Origin: JAWKIW01 sp046331175
Lineage (GTDB): Bacteria > Actinomycetota > Acidimicrobiia > Acidimicrobiales > Acidimicrobilacustridaceae
Assembly (NCBI GenBank): GCA_046331175.1
Contig: JAXLRI010000014.1
Coordinates: 1 to 64,000, forward strand
Reading direction: 5' to 3'
Length of the DNA stretch: 64,000 nt
The stretch's first letter is position 1; the number at the start of each line of letters is the position of its first letter. Positions 61,940 to 64,000 of this stretch are shown here, one piece after another. The notes beneath the pieces were generated by a model. It had not been told where the DNA came from. It searched no databases and was given only the letters and a program-made list of their open reading frames with translations. The position numbers and the translations under genes were made by a program.

Positions 61940-62281
61940 ATGGCTGGACCTACCGCACCATCGTCGCCGCCTACCACCGTGGCCGGCCCCGTCGTCAACC
62001 CCGGCAACTCCCTCGTCGTGGTGCCGGGGGCGACGCTCGAGAAGCGAGGGAGGCGATGGCTGCTCTGGTCGTTCCTCCTGTGCCCGTGCCACCTGCCGCT
62101 CACCCTGGCGGTGCTCGGCACCGTCCTCGCCGGCACGTCGCTCGGGGCCGTCCTGCGCGACCACGCGTGGATGGCCGGGGTGACCATCACCGCCACGTGG
62201 GTGCTCGGCACCGGCTACGGCTTCCACCTCATCCGCCGGGCGCAGCGGTCGGGCGGGGCCTGCCCGGTACCCAGCCGCTGA
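61940..62281 (+). CDS. MerE-like small metal-transport membrane protein
   Basis: A 113-residue protein with two transmembrane helices. The first is preceded by the motif CPCHLPL (residues ~49-55), the metal-binding Cys pair and context of MerE, the broad-spectrum mercury transporter. The following TLAVLGTVLAGTSLGAVLRDHAW keeps MerE's small-residue pattern and acidic loop. The N-terminal ~35 residues are an extra, Pro/Val-rich segment. A CsoR-type palindrome overlaps the promoter, and the ATG is 6 bases after the -10, so the transcript is likely leaderless. Mercury or copper is a likely substrate; no merA or copper ATPase is nearby. Confidence 0.8.
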   Translation: MAGPTAPSSPPTTVAGPVVNPGNSLVVVPGATLEKRGRRWLLWSFLLCPCHLPLTLAVLGTVLAGTSLGAVLRDHAWMAGVTITATWVLGTGYGFHLIRRAQRSGGACPVPSR

Positions 62282-62300
62282 CCCGCGTGACGCCGAGCCA

Positions 62301-63440
62301 TCAGCCCAGGCGGTGCTGGCGCAGGAAGTCCCAGATCACCTGGTCGCCGTCGACCTCGGTAGTGGTCGCTCCGAGGATGGCCGCGCTGGCCTGGGAGAAC
62401 CGGCTGCCGGGCCAGGTGTGGCCGCCGCCGGCCACCTCGAGCAGCTCGACGTCGGCGCCCTCCCCACACGAGCCGTAGCGGAGCTCGGTGATCGCCGGCC
62501 ACGGCGTCGACGTGGCGGGCGTGAGGTCGCAGCCGGCGAGGCGGGCCCGGTCGGCGACGGCGGTGCGCACCGGCGTCCACGGGAGGCCGTCGAAGGCCCG
62601 GGTGGAGGCGTGGTCCCACGCCAGCGTGTCGAGGGCCGGGCCGCGCGTCCCGTCGGCCGGCACGAAGGTGTCGCCGGTGCCGTGGATCGCCAGCACGGGC
62701 ACCGCCCGCGACGGGTCGCAGCCCTTGGGCGTCTGCAGTCCGGCGACCGCCGCCACCGCCGCCACGCGGTCGGCCAGCCGGCACGCCACCAGCGAGGTGA
62801 GGAAGGCGCCGTTGCTCATGCCCACGACGTAGACGCGCGACGGGTCGACGCAGCGGTGGGCGGTGACGTCGTCGATGAGCGTCCGCACGAAGCCGAGGTC
62901 GTCGGGCAGGTCGGCGTGGGGCACGGCGTTCCAGTACGGCAGGTCGCCGCTGCCCTGCGGGGTGAGCACGACGAAGCCGGCCGACTCGGCCAGCGGCTCG
63001 ATGGCGCTCATGGCGATCTGGCCGTCGGCGCCGCTGAGGTAGCCGTGGAGCTGGATCACGACCGGCATGGGCTCGGTCCCGTAGGACGCCGGCAGGTACT
63101 CCTTCACCTGGCGCTCGTCGCCGTCGACGTCGACGGTGCGGGCGACGTGGGCGCTGCGGGTCAGGCCGGCGGCGGCCGGGCCGCAGGCGGCGGTGGCGAC
63201 CGGCACGGTCGTCCCCGGCGTGCGCACCGCCGTGGTCGGCGGACCCGTGCTCGACGCGCTCGAGCCGCTCGCGCCCGCCGCCGGACCGCTCGCACCGGAC
63301 GGCTCGCCCGAGGATCCGGCACAGGCCGCGGCGGCGAGGGCGAGGGACGCGACGACCAGGCCCACCCGTCCGACCCGGCCGACCCGGGCGAGACCGGCGC
63401 GGTGCGGCCGCCTACGCGTCGGCGGCGAACCAGTTGGCAT
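62301..63440 (-). CDS. LpqC-like secreted esterase, second copy
   Basis: A 379-residue paralogue of the esterase at 60792-61904. The signal ends in SLALAAAAC; the hydrolase core has VVIQLHGYLSG, VGMSNGAFLTSL (nucleophile), HGTGDTFVPA and AGGGHTWPGS. The two share layout but differ widely in sequence, so the duplication is old. The start at 63440 overlaps the 3' end of the carotenoid oxygenase gene by 29 bases, so the two are probably co-transcribed, oxygenase first. Confidence 0.88.
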   Translation of the reverse strand: MPTGSPPTRRRPHRAGLARVGRVGRVGLVVASLALAAAACAGSSGEPSGASGPAAGASGSSASSTGPPTTAVRTPGTTVPVATAACGPAAAGLTRSAHVARTVDVDGDERQVKEYLPASYGTEPMPVVIQLHGYLSGADGQIAMSAIEPLAESAGFVVLTPQGSGDLPYWNAVPHADLPDDLGFVRTLIDDVTAHRCVDPSRVYVVGMSNGAFLTSLVACRLADRVAAVAAVAGLQTPKGCDPSRAVPVLAIHGTGDTFVPADGTRGPALDTLAWDHASTRAFDGLPWTPVRTAVADRARLAGCDLTPATSTPWPAITELRYGSCGEGADVELLEVAGGGHTWPGSRFSQASAAILGATTTEVDGDQVIWDFLRQHRLG

Positions 63441-64000
63441 GGAAGCCGAAGGGCATGCGCTGGGGAATGCGGACCCGGGCGATCGGCCCGGCGGCCACGT
63501 CGCGGGCGTCGAGCACCACGACCTCGCTGGTGTCGCGCGCCGAGTCGTACACCGCGCTGAGCAGCCAGCCGTCGTCCTCGGCGGAGCCGGCGGGGTCGGG
63601 AGCGAACACCGCCTCGCCCACGTGCCCGTCGGCGCCGGCGTGCCAGAGGGTCCGCTCGCCCGACACGTTGTCGTACTTGACGATCGTGTCGAAGTCGCCG
63701 ATCACGTCGTTGTCGCCGAGGAACGCCGCCATGTAGTCGAACCGGTTGCGGACGCCGTCGTACTCGTCGTTGATGCGGCAGAAGTCGCCGCCGAGGTCGT
63801 CGCGCGGGGTCCACCCGGCGGTGCCGGCGGCGAGGTCGATCCAGAAGTCGGCGGGGCGGCCGGCGGTGGCGTCGGCCGAGCTGTCGTCGAGGTCGCCACC
63901 GGAGTCCATGCCGAAGTCGGCGTGGCCGAGGCGGCTGCCCGACAGCACGATCCGGTCGCCGTCCTCCCAGGCGTTCCAGAAGTGCTGGACGTGGCCGGGT
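63412..64000 (-). CDS. Carotenoid oxygenase (RPE65/CCD family), 5' part beyond window
   Basis: The C-terminal ~196 residues of a carotenoid cleavage dioxygenase-type enzyme, which oxidatively cuts polyenes or stilbenes using Fe(II) held by four His. The visible part contains HFWNAWEDGDRIVLSG, the typical IRINDEYDGVRNR-like FCRINDEYDGVRNRF and the C-terminal signature RIPQRMPFGFHANWF with an iron-binding His. The frame is open to the right edge. It may supply or remove a substrate related to the esterase that overlaps its end; that is inference. Confidence 0.88.
   Translation of the reverse strand, partial: PGHVQHFWNAWEDGDRIVLSGSRLGHADFGMDSGGDLDDSSADATAGRPADFWIDLAAGTAGWTPRDDLGGDFCRINDEYDGVRNRFDYMAAFLGDNDVIGDFDTIVKYDNVSGERTLWHAGADGHVGEAVFAPDPAGSAEDDGWLLSAVYDSARDTSEVVVLDARDVAAGPIARVRIPQRMPFGFHANWFAADA

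Overview
The window is about 73% GC with dense genes, many GTG starts, short overlaps and third codon positions that are almost all G or C. The gene content points to a free-living, aerobic actinobacterium: two cytochrome P450s, several acyl-CoA enzymes, a monomeric NADP isocitrate dehydrogenase, a mycothiol-type DinB-fold enzyme, a DUF222/HNH endonuclease, lipoproteins and an actinobacterial-type LexA box. The class Acidimicrobiia is my best guess. That is an inference from style and content, because no rRNA or tRNA gene is visible.

Layout. 1-10 kb: a sulfatase cut by the left edge, a NarL-type two-component system, a thiolase, an MgtC-like protein, monomeric isocitrate dehydrogenase and a secreted epoxide-hydrolase-like lipoprotein. 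10-16 kb: a PF10118 protein, an acyl-CoA thioesterase with an SDR, a divergent 2OG-oxygenase/P450 pair, a flavin-reductase-like protein and a cNMP-binding protein. 16-22 kb: a metallophosphoesterase, the RNA ligase RtcB, a methyltransferase, an SOS-type dinB, and an ABC1 kinase divergent from a TetR regulator.

22.7-29.8 kb is the most unusual region. It is a tandem duplication, about 3.57 kb per unit. Each unit has its own promoter-like leader, a ~950-residue secreted protein and an overlapping ~205-residue secreted protein. The large protein has a seven-bladed FG-GAP/VCBS-like propeller, a helical domain with a long hydrophobic hairpin and a Cys-containing C-terminus. I do not recognise this pair as a described system.

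29.8-42 kb: a TauD dioxygenase, an FAD oxidoreductase, a lipoprotein hydrolase, a membrane diguanylate cyclase, a phosphomannomutase broken by a 40-bp tandem duplication, a KhtTU-like K+/H+ antiporter pair and a ketosynthase. 42.2-46.7 kb: a catabolic operon (VOC dioxygenase, atypical SDR, FAD hydroxylase) divergent from its likely TetR repressor. 46.7-54.6 kb: DUF222/HNH, a second PF10118 protein, a mycothiol-type enzyme, an SDR, a fused acyl-CoA dehydrogenase and an XRE/nucleotidyltransferase pair resembling a toxin-antitoxin system. 54.7-64 kb: a P450, an alpha/beta hydrolase, a hotdog thioesterase, a TetR regulator divergent from a D-Ala-D-Ala carboxypeptidase, two LpqC-like esterases flanking a MerE-like metal protein with a CsoR-type operator, and a truncated carotenoid oxygenase.

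Lipid, steroid-like or aromatic catabolism is the common theme of the metabolic genes. Several regulators can be paired with visible palindromes. No stretch longer than 300 bases lacks a gene. The larger gaps (39464-39674, 40809-41043, 60547-60791) hold no gene I can support.
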